DNA of 64,000 nt from Elmis aenea (GCA_947652605.1 OX393581.1:46337924-46401923); one strand, 5' to 3'. Counted from the first letter of the stretch, positions 13,346-25,215 are shown. Notes: generated by a model from the sequence alone, not told the origin. Program-made: numbers and translations.

Positions 13346-15315
13346 GGAAAGAATGAATATGTTGATTTTTCTTTCTCTCATTTATTTTTTTCCTTATCAA
13401 TTTTGCTTACCCTTTCTTGAGGTTCATTCAGGTTAAATTGCATGTGAAATAAAAGTTAAACTGTTTTTTTTTACAATAAAATTTACAACATTTTTAACAA
13501 CATCTATTTCTTGAAAATAATTCGTTCTAGTAGAAAAAAAAAGGCGTACAGCACTAAGGCTTAGTTTTTAAGATATATCATGATTACTGTAAGGAATCTA
13601 TACTTTTCTTCGTAACAGTATTATTGTATTGTTTTCGTTTTCCTTCATAATTTTTCGTCCACAGTCTCAAAGACATTTTATTATAGTTACCTACTTCCTC
13701 TTTCGCTATGTTATCAGCTCTTTAACTCTTGTACGAATTGTTGTTCATATTCGTCGTGAAGGCTTGTAACATACATGTATTTTTGTTTTACTAAATTAAA
13801 TTTCAAACAAAATGAATTTTAAAAATGTGTTTAATGTCGTTTTTTATTTATTTTTGCAATTTCCAAAACAGGTCGTTTTAGTTAATGTAAAGCTGAAAAA
13901 CGTTCGCTTTTTTTGAAATATTTAAAAATGTTTTTCGAAATTTGGGGTAAATATTTAAAAGTCATTTCTTTTATTTCAATGATGTCACCTCGTCAAATTG
14001 TGTTCCGTCGCAGATGTCCTACCCGTTAGATCAAATCATTCAAATACCCCTATAAAAAATAATCAACCGGAGTTAAACCCGGACTTTTCGAAGGTGATCA
14101 CTCGATAAACGCCCGTGATAGTGCACCCTTGGAAAATAAAATGTATTTTTCAACATTTTATCGTCCGACCTATATGATAAGGAGACTGGAGGCATATGTT
14201 AATGTCTTTCAACTTTTCTACTCAAGAAAATAAAATGGTAAACGAAAGCTTAAAATGACCGGAAAATAGCTCTTTATGTAATATTTTAGAGCAATTTTCA
14301 AAGAAAGCAATTTTCAAGGTGCAAAGCAAAAAGCAATTTTCAAAGTATTACACTACAAAATTAAAGTTTTTTTGTATTGAAAAAATATTTTTAACCCTTT
14401 AATAAAAAAGGTTGTCTTCCAGTTTTGTACCTAAAATGTTTCTATTCTACATTATTAATATAAAAAAATAAAAAGAACAAAACTCGAGAGAAGGAACTTT
14501 GACTTTATTATTTACAAATTATTTACAAAGTATCATAAGTTTCATTACATTCTATCATAGTGTTAACAGTTGATGTAAAGAAAGAATTCATGATTTATTA
14601 ATTACTCGATTTAAATAAGGTCAAATATGTGAACCAAGTTGAAAATTTGTTTAATAAGTCAAATAAAAACCTATTTATACCGATATACATAATATAACCC
14701 AGTTAGTCACTTAGTAAATTCTAATTTAATTAGTTTTGTAAACATACAAGAGCGCACTGACAATATTTTACAACCAGGTAAACATTCTAATATGTTTTTC
14801 TCCGATGAAAAATGTTCAATCTTTTTCTTAAGCTTTTTTAAAAGAATATGTAAATATAAGTATAGTGCCGGCATCTAATTTTGACGTACTAGAAGAAAAA
14901 AACAAGTTAAAACATAGCAAATACGAGCACTCATTAGTTTTTCACCCGCGACTTCGTCCAGTATGACAACATGTACACTTAAAAGAGTGTCAGGATACAC
15001 TAGCAAACAATATGAAAATATTAAATTTAGTTTCCCTCTCATAACTTTTTTGTTTTATTAATTAGATCAATTTTATTAGTAATTTCTTAAGGAACTTTTT
15101 AATGTAGAATGTTACCGTTATTTTAGATTTTTTAAATCACTTTCCATTTTTATATGTTCCGCCCTAATTTCACTTTTTTTAATAAGCTGCAAAGTTGGCT
15201 ATAGTATTGTTAAATGTCCTTTTTTTTTCTTTCCTTAATGAAATATTACTTGCTGCCTATTTTTATAAATAAGTCCCAAAATCAAAATTATATATTTGTA
15301 CCAATCACTTATTAA

Positions 15316-16194
15316 GCTATCCAGGAAAAAGCAAAACATAAACCCACTAAGATCTGCTCAATTTACACTGCTGAGGCATATGCGATCGAGCGAGTTTTGA
15401 AATACAGTAAAACTAACTATAATGCTAGAAACATCGTTATACTTTCCGATTCGAGATCTGTATTAAACTCGATTCAAAGTACGTCCTTAACAAAAAAACT
15501 TCCACATGTAATATCTAATATTAAAAAACTTCTTCTGGATCTAACGAAAGTACAATGCTTAGTGGACTTCGTGTGGACAAAAGGCCATGCAGGAATCGTT
15601 GGTAATGAGATTGTAGACAACCTGGCTAGAGAAGCTACCTTTCTGCCAGTCAACAAGAATATTGCCTTACTTGACGATGTCAATAATCAATTCAAATTTC
15701 ACGCCAGGACTCTGTGGAGACAAAGTTGGGATCGGTTTACACAGACTTCACCTACACAATATACTTTAATACATCCCACTTTACCGCAAATAATTCCACA
15801 CATAACATCTTTTAATGTCAGCAAATCATATTCAACAACTATCACCCGTTTAAAATTTAATCATGGCAACTTCCCCTCCCATCTGTATAAAATTGGCATA
15901 AAGGATAGCCCAGCATGCCCATGTGATGGGCAGTCTTACGGGGACTTAAATCATTTATTCTTTTCGTGTAGTCATAATACAATTTTAACAGAAAAGCTCT
16001 ACAAAGATCTGATATCGTTGGGGGTGCACCTCCCTGTTAACATAGTATCGGTTCTATCTGTAATATCAAGGGACATTTGTGACGTTCTCGTTAATTTTGC
16101 TCGACTTGCTAATTTAAATATTTAAAGTATCGATAATATAAAATATCTGTGGCTGATGGACTACAGTCCAATGCCAAACAACCCCAAAAAAAAA
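15316..16194 (+). pseudogene. 5'-truncated LINE tail with RNase H domain, probably I group
   Basis: The frame is open from just after a stop at 15313-15315 to 16125 and has no true start, since this is the 3' part of an ORF2. Visible RNase H motifs are SIYTAEAYAI (about 15358-15387), ILSDSRSVLNSI and WTKGHAGIVGNEIVDNLARE. Downstream is a Cys/His segment CPCDGQSYGDLNHLFFSC, typical of the C-terminus of RNase H-bearing LINEs such as the I group. The 3' tail ends in A9 at 16186-16194. The reverse transcriptase and endonuclease are missing, so the copy is dead on arrival, yet the remaining frame has no stops, which suggests a fairly recent insertion. No target duplication was confirmed. Confidence 0.85.
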
Positions 16195-16934
16195 TTGTCT
16201 GAGGTATCCTTTTTTAGAGTTTTATAGTATTGTCGTGTAATTTGGTAGTCTTTGTAGCAAATTTGTTATTATATAATTATGGGCACATTTACAAGTTGAG
16301 ACATTTTGTGCCATAGAAACTGTGTAAAAACAGAAAATTCTAATTCTTTATAGATTTGTTTTGGATTTTTGGTTGGTTTCTCGAAGAAATCATATTTTTT
16401 GAAATTCATTTGCAAATTTCCGTAATTACTCACACTTCCTTGCTTTCTCTCGGGTTACAGCTCTAAGTATTTTCGCTCAACTTCTACACAGTTTTTATAA
16501 CAAAAAATGTAGCATCTCAACATGTCAAATATTTCGTCATTAATAAATGTAGCAATAATTATAACAATTACTACAAAGACTATCGAATTACACAATAATA
16601 CTACCAATTCCAATAAATGATACAGCAGACAATTGATACTGTCATCTGAGATTTAATTAGTTGTTTTTTGTTTTCATTTTCATAGATAGCCTGATAAGTG
16701 ATTGGCAAAATACGATTTTTCTTGGTTTTGAAACGTATTTATAAAAAAAGATATAACAAGTAATATCTCATTGCCATGGCCAATTTCGCGGCTCATAAGA
16801 AGGAAGTTTTTGTGACTTTTATGAAAACAAATGTACTAAGTAATACCTTATTACAAAAAAAATTAACTATTCCATAACCAACTTTGCAGCTCTTTACAAC
16901 AAATGAAGTAAGGGGTAATATCTCGAAAATAGTA

Positions 16935-17880
16935 AGTTAGTTGGTTAAGTTAGCTTTATTTACCAATTGCTATTACATTGTAACATAATTTACATATGTT
17001 ATAGTAAATATAATAAAAATAAAAATAGAATGAAATAAAACAAAAATCTAAAAATCTTCTAAATTCTAAATATCTAAAATAATAGTTTATTAGCGTTCTA
17101 ATACGTACTCCTTAATTAATTTAATACCCTTCTTATAATTATTACATTATTTGACTTGATGCGGCATATTATTAAATATTTTAAAACCTTGATAAAATAA
17201 CGAACGAGCAGTTTGACTTTTAGTACATTTCTCTATAACGAAATCAAGCCTATTTCTAGTTTTATAAGTGTGGATCTCATGGACTAATTTTACATTTTCA
17301 TACAGATATTTTGTTTTTTTTGTAATTTAATTTTTAAAACCAGCTCTAATGTTCTAAATATTAAGTGTATTTAACATAACCTTGATAGGGGAATGAATTG
17401 AACACTTTAAAATAGTGCGCATGGCGCGATTTTATAATTTTTGTAATTGTTGAAGCTCATTTTTATTTAAATTAATAAGTAATGAAGCGCAAAACTCAAA
17501 ATGAGGAGCTATTATTGTTTTATACAGTAAAACTCTAGTGTACATTAATGTGTTTGCTACATCTTTTGCAGAGAAAAATCTTTTTGGAAATTTTGTTCAT
17601 CATGTATTTTGTGTGTAACTTAAACGTTAAATTTTCATCTAATATAACACCAAGGTATTTAATTTCGGTTACTCTTTCTAAATTAGTGTTGCTAATTTTT
17701 TATATCCAGATTAGCATTATAAATATTTGTTTTATAGATAATGTGTTTGGTTTCCAAAATCATAAATTTGGATTTATCAACATTAATACATAAATTATTA
17801 TCACATAGCCATTTATGATAAATAGATTCTAAAAAAGTTACATTTTCCATTAAAAAGTACTTCATAAAAGTACTAATAAA
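16935..17880 (-). pseudogene. LINE reverse transcriptase C-terminal fragment (CR1/L2/Jockey-like)
   Basis: On the minus strand, three-frame reading gives successive reverse transcriptase landmarks: WLCDNNLCINVDKSKFMI, then YLGVILDENLTF, then IIAPHFEFCASLL with LQQLQKL. These match the thumb and C-terminal part of LINEs with P-H-F-E-[YF]-C, as in the CR1, L2 and related clades. The frame is broken by several stops and shifts. It lies in the TMTC intron, antisense to the gene. The open frame on the plus strand at 17548-17793 is its shadow. Confidence 0.75.
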
Positions 17881-17930
17881 ATTGATCTAATGTATAAAAC
17901 AAAACAGTTAAGAGGGAAAAAAGAATTACA

Positions 17931-18095
17931 TTTTCATATTTTTTGCTATGACATATGAAGTACGACGAATTTTGTACTTTCAAAAATTGATTGTAGCTTC
18001 TCTCATACTAAGAAATAATTCATCCAATTATACAAACCAGTAGCTCTTATGGTAAGCGAGATCCCCATACTGGAAATGTTATCTGGGACACCCTG
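17931..18095. repeat. Partial CAGGGTGTCCC-family MITE
   Basis: The right end 'gagatccccatactgg...ctgggacaccctg' matches the right end of the complete copy at 11494, as does 'aaaaattgattgtagct'. The left terminus is absent. It lies about 320 bp upstream of the last TMTC exon. Confidence 0.6.
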
Positions 18096-18417
18096 TATAC
18101 GCGATAACAACTTTTGTCCCTTCCATAATAATGTTTACTATTTTTTTATCCCAACAAACGTATAACCACTCCGAATCTGTTTCCTATATTAACAAAATGT
18201 ATTTTATAAGTGATCATGAAACATTCAAATTTTCGAAAACGCAATTATATTTTATTTTTGGTTGAAACCCTTTTCACTAAAAGAGCACAATATTTTAATA
18301 TCTTAAACGTCAGCGCGGCTGTTCTTTTTCATTTAAAATTAGTCGGCGTTGTCTGATCTAACAGCAACACGCAATTTTCGCGTTTATTAACAAAGCTAAT
18401 TTGTTTGTCACTTTCAG

Positions 18418-18570
18418 GATGCTAGAGGACACACCAACCTGGGCGCAATCTTACATCTAAACGGGAAATACACAGAAGCAGCGGCGAGTTACAGGGAAGC
18501 TTTACGTTTACAACCGGGCGACATCACCACTCTAACGAATCTACATAAACTGCACAGTGTAATGACTTGA
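18418..18570 (+). CDS. Tmtc2: TMTC-type TPR protein, last coding exon
   Basis: A TTTCAG acceptor at 18417 opens a 51-codon exon ending in TGA at 18568-18570. The phase matches the donor at 5557, and the two exons read straight through as consecutive TPR helices. The peptide contains GHTNLGAILHLNGKY, then EALRLQPGD, then NLHKLHSVMT-stop. NLGAILHLNG followed by A-L-x-L-x-P-x-D and N-L-x-K-L is the C-terminal signature I associate with TMTC2-type proteins. It is GC-richer than its surroundings. The end of the protein is therefore present, but all N-terminal exons, including the membrane segments, are outside the window. Confidence 0.88.
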   Translation, partial: DARGHTNLGAILHLNGKYTEAAASYREALRLQPGDITTLTNLHKLHSVMT

Positions 18571-18711
18571 CGACGGCGATGACGTTCAAGATGGACTTTC
18601 CAGATAACAGAAATTCAAAGAACCAATAGCAATGACTTAGTGTGTTACCAATACCGTATTCACTAACTCATTAGTATTATGCCTTTGAGTTATAGTGTAA
18701 AATATTATGGG

Positions 18712-18804
18712 CAGTGGTTCTCAACCACCCGAGGTTTTTATCAACGAATAATATCAATGTGCTCCTCATGTGTGCTTTATTTCGCCGATGTTTTGGGACC
18801 ACTG
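18712..18804. repeat. Possible tiny hAT-like element in the 3' UTR
   Basis: The left end is CAGTGGTTCTCAACC; the right end, reversed, is CAGTGGTCCCAAAAC. This resembles the common hAT terminus CAGTGGTTCTCAA. No matching 8-bp duplication flanks it, so it may be chance or an old copy. Confidence 0.4.
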
Positions 18805-19155
18805 TGTGACGCTCGGCAAACAACCAGACTATGACAATATGAACGACGATCGATAGTGATATTTTTATTATTAAAAAGCATTTAAGGATGATCTTTCATT
18901 TGAATAATGATTCTTTCAAATCAAACTAACAAGTGATAATGTAAATAACGATTGATTTTGTGTATTACTGGGTTAATCTCAAAAAAAATGTTAACATATC
19001 TTTTTGATCAATGTAATGTAAATTACTAATTACATAAATGCTTTTTGACGAAATTATTAAACTGGAACTGTATGCTTCAAAATACTATTTCATTGTTGGC
19101 TTTTAATGGTACATATATCTTGTAATTACATATTCTGTATTTATTAAATCTGTAT

Positions 19156-19161
19156 AATAAA
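19156..19161 (+). terminator. AATAAA polyadenylation signal
   Basis: A canonical hexamer about 590 bases after the TMTC stop codon, within TGTATAATAAAGCTT. It is the clearest such signal downstream of the last exon. Confidence 0.65.
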
Positions 19162-19264
19162 GCTTACCTTATTTTGTGTATAACAATATTTTATTTGAAA
19201 ACCACCTAAACACCAAACTGTTTCCATTTTTCGAGTAAGACAGATTCATCAATAATGTATTATA

Positions 19265-20008
19265 CAGGGTGATTCAGGAGGAATAGTTAATATTGTAGGA
19301 GCTGGGTGTAAGTAAAACAGTTTTTATTAACAGGTCCAATTCTCAATAGGTTTGTTCCATAAAGTCTACAGACCATGCGACGCAATGTTAGGATTCTGCG
19401 CAGTATAAATATAGCGTTCCATCAGTCCATCACCGGAAGGTCAGTCATTCGTTCCATCAACTCTGAAATCAATTCATGTACAGGTTTACGGACGATCAAA
19501 CAGTCAATGAACGAAGGGACGAACTCTTGCTGGGATTTTTACACGCATGCGCTGTTCATAACTAACGGGAGCTCTGGTAGCTATGCATCGCCAGATTTTG
19601 AAAACCTTTACAAATCAAAGGTTCGTTAAGTGAGCAAAAATGTGTGATTTTGTGCTTAGTCAGAATCTAAATCGAATGTGGACATATTCCGACCAGCTCC
19701 TGTAGTATTCTCAAAAATTAAAAATACATTTTTTGAACGCTTTTTAAAATAACCAGATTCTATTTTTGCACCTTCAACAAAAAAATTAATTTTGGTCAAA
19801 AAAAATTCGAGGTTATGTAAATTTATCAAAATGATACCGATCAAAAATTGTATTTTCCTTCCAAATGTAGAAATATGTAGAGTAGTCCATTAAAATAACA
19901 AAGGGCCACTTTCGGCAAAACTGGAAGCGAAATAATAATATAATAGTGTTTTTTGCACACATCATGTGTCTTAAATAAAAACTAAAGAAAAAGAAGGGAG
20001 TGAGCCTG
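19265..20008. mobile_element. TA-flanked repeat related to the 40756 foldback
   Basis: The left end is CAGGGTGATTCAGGAGG after TA; the right end is GGGAGTGAGCCTG before TA. The last 130 bases ('aaaataacaaagggccactttcggcaaaactggaag' to 'aaaactaaagaaaaag', read in pieces) follow the same order of words as the right arm of the foldback at 40756-42045, so the two are related. The 84-codon open frame at 19375 within it has no recognisable domain. Confidence 0.5.
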
Positions 20009-21117
20009 TATAGATACATTCGTTATAATCAATATTATTTTTTGTTACTGCCGGTTTACCGACGATATTGACAAATTTCGCTACCAGCAAGAATCAAGAC
20101 AAAGAATATCTACACGTATTACGTAATTCATGTTTACGACTGTCATTGTGGCCGTAAAACAAGATATATCAGTTGGAAATAATGATGCAACCTGCTATCG
20201 ATTTCACGAACAAGAAACTCTGTATAAAACAGAGTTTGATTTGTTATGGTATTATACATTAGCGGTACCGATAACACATGTATGGGTGGATTTTAGGGAA
20301 AATAAATTTCATAAAGTATTTGTCAATCTAAAACATCTTTTTTACCAGTATAACTTTGGAGTAAGTCATCCAACTATAATTAATTGGTATGGACTGAATA
20401 TTAGCCTTGACTTAAAAATCAATGATATTGGGATATTAAATTTTTAGGTATAATTTTAAAGCACGGTGTTTCTTAAATATTGCGAAAAACTTCTGGACGT
20501 AATTCCTTATGTTAAGGGGGGCTTTTAAATATTTTTTTCCCGTATACGTCTCCTTTCGGAGTTGCACCCTCATAAAGAGGGGCGGTAAAATTAGTTTTTT
20601 ATTTTATTTCTTAAATTTGGAGATGTGTAGGAGAATAATATTTGGTAGATGTTTTTACTTATTAAAAGGTTTGCCATAGTAATATTTGTAATTACCTCCC
20701 CCTACTAACATAAACAAACCATGGTAACCACCAAAAATAAATTTATTCAAAAACTGTAGGTTTTGCAGGAAAATATATAAAATTTAAAAAAATCTAAATA
20801 AATCAAGTTTTTAAAGAAATATTTTTAAATTGCAAGCCTTCAAAAAGCTCTGATAAAAAAAAACAACAGGGATAGCACTTTTGCACTTTTCAAAACCTTG
20901 TAAAGGTGAGAGATGATTAAAAATATTACTATGGGAAACCTTTTAATAAGTATAAATCATCTACCAAATATCATTCTCCTACACCATGGGCGTCCGCAGA
21001 AAATTAGCCAGGGGGAGGCAAAACTTGCAGACCAAATTGCCGACATTATGATCCCATTAGAAATGCATTAAAATATTAACGAACTTTTAACTTGACCCTC
21101 TTTCATTTGGTCATTAA

Positions 21118-21690
21118 CCATTAGTCGCACGGCGCCGCAGAGGCGCCAAGCGTTTTTTAAATCCTTGTTACATTTTTAATAATTTTTTTTGTCACTAATA
21201 TCTGTTTATGTATTCCTCAATTGTACTTTTAGGAATACGAATTATATAGTATTATTCACATTTCTCTATTTTACAGTCCGTAAAATGCAATTATGTGCTA
21301 CTCGGCATGAACGCTATCATTTATGCCCTAGGGCTAAAAATCGACATTCTCAACAAATTTGTTCGCAATGCCATAAAAATATTTGTTCAGAGCATACAAT
21401 AAAATTGTGCAGTGAATGCTTTGCATCCAATGTTTGATTCGTATTAAAAAAAAAAAAAAAAACTGTTTTTACAGTTATGTTTTATACCTATACAGATATA
21501 TATTTTTTATATCTTATAATTTATTTAGTCATTGTTATTCTTTTTAAGATTTAGCTTATATTTCATGAATAAAGCAGTTTAACACATTTTTAAGATTTTA
21601 AGTCAAAAATATTGTTATAAAACCCCAATGGTGCCTCCGAGGCGCCATGCGAGTAGTTATGTATACACAGTACACGCGACTAGTTAAAGG
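21118..21690 (+). mobile_element. piggyBac-derived non-autonomous element, copy 1
   Basis: It is flanked on both sides by TTAA (21114-21117 and 21691-21694), the piggyBac target. The right end reversed is CCTTTAACTAGTCGC; the left end is a shortened form of it, CCATTAGTCGC. A second copy at 43329-43899 has the same structure with a better left end. Each end carries a hairpin of two GGCGCC-type words (21131-21147 and 21630-21646). Inside is only the terminal coding exon of a piggyBac transposase. Confidence 0.88.
21277..21437 (+). pseudogene. Terminal exon of piggyBac transposase (cysteine-rich domain only)
   Basis: A TTTTACAG acceptor at 21269-21276 precedes a frame ending in TGA at 21435-21437. 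The peptide includes CATRHERYHLCP, then ICSQCHKNICSEHT and LCSEC. This C..C/C-x2-C/C-x2-H/C-x2-C pattern is the C-terminal cysteine-rich domain of piggyBac transposases, which binds the terminal repeats. The catalytic DDD domain and all upstream exons are gone, so no active transposase can come from it. The frame is kept intact in this copy; the second copy at 43577 loses one Cys (to Phe) and one His (to Arg). Confidence 0.85.
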
Positions 21691-21932
21691 TTAAGGAAGT
21701 ACTCGATTCCAGGGAGTGGCAAGTGTCCCGTTTGCCTTCCCCTGTGGACGCCCATGGCCTACACATCTCCCAATTTAAGAAATAAAATAAAAACCTAATT
21801 TTACCACTCCTTTTAGGGGGGTGTAACTTCGATTGGAGACGTATAAGAAAAAACTTTTATAGAAAAGTTCCTCACTAATTATTGATAAGGAATTACCTTA
21901 CGATTTTTTTGCAATATTTAAGAAACACCCTG

Positions 21933-23639
21933 TAGATAATATGTATTATGTTTCTATATTCCGCATTATACATAAAAAACAGATAATTATTGTCTCCTTT
22001 CTAATTAAATCAATTCTTAGTTTAAAGAACTTCAGAATAGGTAAAAAGTAGTGGCTTAAAATCTAACCAACCCGCGCCTTCTTGTTTCGTGCTAAATTAA
22101 AGTAATCAAAAGCAAAATCGTACCTACAATACCCAGATAAAGTAAATATTTATTAACAGAGTTGCAGAAGTTGGGAACACATGTAATAAAATTTAGCATT
22201 AAAAATAATAACTTTGGTAGAGCCAGAAAACAGGCTGCGGTTTTACAACTCGGGAGTGCCAGGAAAATATATGAAAAGCGGAATGGCTTAATTTAGGAAA
22301 GTTCCTTAAGTACCATCAACCAAAATGATGTTTGCCTACAATGTACTGGAATTATTAAACAACTCAAAGTTAAAGTAGGCCTGAAAAACCCAATGAAATC
22401 TCCAAATATAAGTAAAAATTATGTGCATATAAAGGAAGCCGGTCTACTTAGCTTAACCTGGTAATTTATCTTGCTTTTTTGTTACGCTTCTGTTTATACC
22501 TACTCAGATTTTGATAATTATCAAATTAATATGAATGTGGTGGCGATAAAAAATGCTTGTAATTGGTAATGAATAATATATTTAACAAGTTGTTATCAAG
22601 ATAAGCGTCTACCTTATAAACAGTTATATACTTTGCATGACTTGCAATATACAATCTCTAGCTTATGCAATCGATATGTAATTTGTAGTTACTTTAGCTC
22701 AGCGAAATTACAAGGTTGCCAAGTTGTTCTGATAGGTTTCATTCATAATACAGATCGGCAATAATATTCCAGAGAAGTCTCTTCGCATTAAAAAAAAAAA
22801 CGGGTCTTGTTCTCGTGGGTATTCGTCCCTGGCACTAACTTGACTTGTTTAGAAGTGGACATGGACCATATTGTGCAGGAAATGTGAAAAAATTTGTACA
22901 AATCGACTGAATTTTTTGTAATTTTGGAAGCTTTTATACCAAAATAATGTTTGTACTTGGTTGTAATAAAATTATTTTTTAATAAATCAATAAGAATTAA
23001 TAAGAATTTGCATCTTCTTGCCATTAAATTTCGAAATATGTTTAATATAGATGCATTTAATCTAAAACTTATTATGTGTATCACTTGTAAATTACTTACA
23101 AAAAATAAAACTCGATAAGACTTATTTCTGTTTGCGAAACAATTACTTTAGAAACTATTTTGATTCATACATGCACAATAAAGGAATCATGGGTTTTCCC
23201 AATGACAGATCCGTAATTTATTCTACTTAATCAAAATTACAATATTGTATCTCTCACGTGCGTTTTATAAAAAAATCTATAAATTTGGACTTAAGTTAAA
23301 TTTTATATTCCATAGCATTGAGAAGAATTCACTAAAGTACATATTCAACCATAAAATATTTTATTTAAAATTGCCTATGAGGTCAAAAATAAGCTTTTAT
23401 TTTATTTTAGATTTTTCTTCGTAAATTCCTTGGTATGAATTTTGAATCAGTAGTGTTTCCTAGTAACCCTTATAATGTCGAAAGACTGTTGCCGGCAGTG
23501 AATCTTTCGGTGCTCTCTGCCCATAAGCAGAATCGTCGGCAAGAGTTTAAAAGGCACATTAAACTGTATAAAAATTACTCTACTGCTTACTTTAGATACT
23601 CATCTCTATATATTTTTTTTACCGCGGAGGCGGTTTCTT
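21933..23639. other. AT-rich DNA, no gene recognised
   Basis: No domain-bearing frame, transposon end or RNA gene was recognised. The 98-codon minus-strand frame at 22788-23084 lacks any motif I know. The start of a minus-strand LINE fragment lies at the right edge. Confidence 0.4.
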
Positions 23640-23960
23640 GTTCGGGTTCCTGTACTGCGACCTATTGGTCTATTGTATCCTCTAGTGATAGCCCTTAAGA
23701 AGAGACCGGTGTTTTTGAAAAACTCCAGCATTTTCTTTAAGGATGTGTTTATAGCTCTTCTTGGTTGGTTTTTCCATCCCTAGAAGGCTACACTGATAGG
23801 TTGTGAATCCTTCACACTGGCGTAGTACGTGAAGAGGAGTTTCTTCTTCTTCATCACATTTTCTGCATGTATTGGTCTCTGTAGAAGTATTTATTTAGCC
23901 GACTGTCCTGTAATGAGTCCTGTGGCTGTACCCATATCTAAATGTAGAGATACATAAGTC
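23640..23960 (-). pseudogene. LINE ORF2 C-terminal fragment with Cys-His motif
   Basis: Reading the minus strand gives THYRTVG, then NTCRKCDEEEETPLHVLRQC (around 23880-23810) and a trailing segment with GMEKPTKKSYKHIL. The C-x2-C-x8-H-x4-C pattern after a 'TG.....HL' region is the 3' zinc-finger-like end of RNase H-bearing LINE ORF2 proteins. Several stops and shifts break it. The 87-codon plus-strand frame at 23435 overlaps it and is not a gene. Confidence 0.65.
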
Positions 23961-24284
23961 CTATTTTGGGATAAGGATATTTAAATACAATTCCACTGGT
24001 AATATTTACGTACTTTTATATCAACACTCCATTAATATGTAAAATATATTAGGGTATGTTTTGCCAATATGCATATTAATTATATTTGACCACATCACAT
24101 GCCGCAGATCAAAGGGTTAATATGTGCATCACGATTTAATTGCATAATACAACCATAATAGATCGGAGCCAAGAAAACCCCACCGCTATAGGTTTAATGT
24201 CCAACAATATTCAATTAAGAGTTTTTTTAAGGGTAGTAAAAATTATGTGCGAACAGTAGTCCCCAGGAATTTAAAACAAAAGTG

Positions 24285-25215
24285 TGAGTAAGACAGGGAG
24301 ACAATGTAAGTCCACTGCTTTTTATAATTGTAATGGATAAAATAATTAAAGGATATAAACAAAACACAAAGAAAGCCTACTGGGGTTGGAATAAACTAAA
24401 ACCAATATCCTTAACAGAATTAGCCTTTAGAGATGATGTGGTGCTATTAGCTAGAAACGAAAAAGACTTGTAACATAATTAGGGGCGAGGGAAAACACTT
24501 TAAGAAGATACAATATGAGTATCAGTATGAAAAAGACAAATGTTGTAGTTATAACGAAGAATCATGTAACGGTTTCAATCATGCTAGACCAAGAAAAGAT
24601 AGAACAGGCATCAAATTTTAAATATTTAGGAAGGATAATTGAAGAGAACGGTAAATTAGTAGAAGAGCTGAACAACTGATAGCCGCAGCGACAAATTTTG
24701 ATCACGTCACTAATAAATGCTTGGTAAGTAAGAAGCGGATCTCAAAAGAAACTAAGGCAAGAATTTAATGCAGTGTACCTACCAATTCTTTCTTATAGTT
24801 TAGAAACTTGGCCACTAACAGAAAATTAAAAACAAAGGACACAGAAGCACGATATGAGATATTTGAGGAGAATAGAGGGATTTAATTGATAAGTCTGGCA
24901 GTGATAAAATATGAAAAAGCCTAGAAGTGAAAGATAAACAGAAAAATGTGGAGACAAACCAGGCAAGATAGTTGGGACATTCACTAGCCAAGTCAGAGAG
25001 CAGGTACGCAAAAATGGGATGGAACGTGAAGTTAGAGGGAAAAAGTAGAGGAAGACCAAAGACACAATGGGAAGACAAAGTGGGACACAGACTAGAACAA
25101 AAAGGAGTCAGCTGTAGAGATGTGACACAGTTAGCCAATGATATACTGGAATGGAGAAACATGATCAAGAACCAGGAAAACATACCTCTATACCGAAAGG
25201 TACAAAAGAACTCGA
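24285..25215 (+). pseudogene. Decayed RTE-type LINE reverse transcriptase
   Basis: Successive frames give QGDNVSPLLFIIVMDKII, then ELAFRDDVVLLARNEKDL (the catalytic [YF]xDD box with Arg in the variable position), then FKYLGRIIEENGKL. At the end is KSRGRPKTQWEDKVGHRLEQ. The order QGD, xDD, YLG, GRP-x-x-[RQ]W-D is that of RTE-type reverse transcriptases and their C-terminal tail. Stops at several points (for example after RNEKDL) and frameshifts show it is dead. The minus-strand frames of 140 and 79 codons at 24815-25237 are shadows of this region. Confidence 0.8.

Larger units (their letters stand above)
5558..18417 (+). other. 12.9 kb intron of the TMTC-type gene
   Basis: The intron runs from GTAAAAG to a TTTCAG acceptor and is filled with repeats: three foldback MITEs (5957, 10074, 12545), a small palindromic MITE (11494), fragments of its relatives (13195, 17931), an I-group LINE tail (15316) and a minus-strand LINE fragment (16935). 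The stretches 6965-9311, 13346-15315 and 16195-16934 show no recognisable gene, only AT-rich DNA with small local repeats such as three AAAGCAATTTTCAA copies near 14290-14340. Confidence 0.8.
18571..19180 (+). other. 3' untranslated region of the TMTC-type gene
   Basis: AT-rich sequence follows the TGA and leads to an AATAAA hexamer at 19156-19161. A 93-bp element-like insert lies at 18712-18804. The exact cleavage site is inferred to be 10-30 bases after the hexamer. Confidence 0.6.
20985..21757. mobile_element. hAT-like element inside MITE copy d
   Basis: The ends are inverted copies, CATGGGCGTCCGCAG and CTGTGGACGCCCATG. They are flanked by a direct repeat CCTACAC (20978-20984 and 21758-21764), or 8 bp with one mismatch, as expected for hAT insertion. 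The interior is split by a TTAA-flanked piggyBac-derived element. No hAT coding sequence remains. Confidence 0.75.
20462..21932. mobile_element. Foldback MITE, CAGGGTGTTTC family, copy d (interrupted)
   Basis: Degenerate left end CACGGTGTTTCTTAAATATT and right end TTTAAGAAACACCCTG. Its right arm is split by a 773-bp hAT-like insertion at 20985-21757, which itself carries a piggyBac-derived element. The host arm continues cleanly across the insertion ('tcattctcctacac' before, 'cctacacatctcc' after). Confidence 0.8.

Noticed and set aside
14938..14960. CACCCGCGACTTCGTCC word like a LINE or SINE 3' end
   Set aside because: Too short and without neighbouring support to define an element.
19375..19629. 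84-codon plus-strand open frame
   Set aside because: It lies in a repeat-like, TA-flanked segment and has no recognisable domain.
20130..20447. 105-codon plus-strand open frame
   Set aside because: AT-driven composition and no motif; ends at the border of a MITE.
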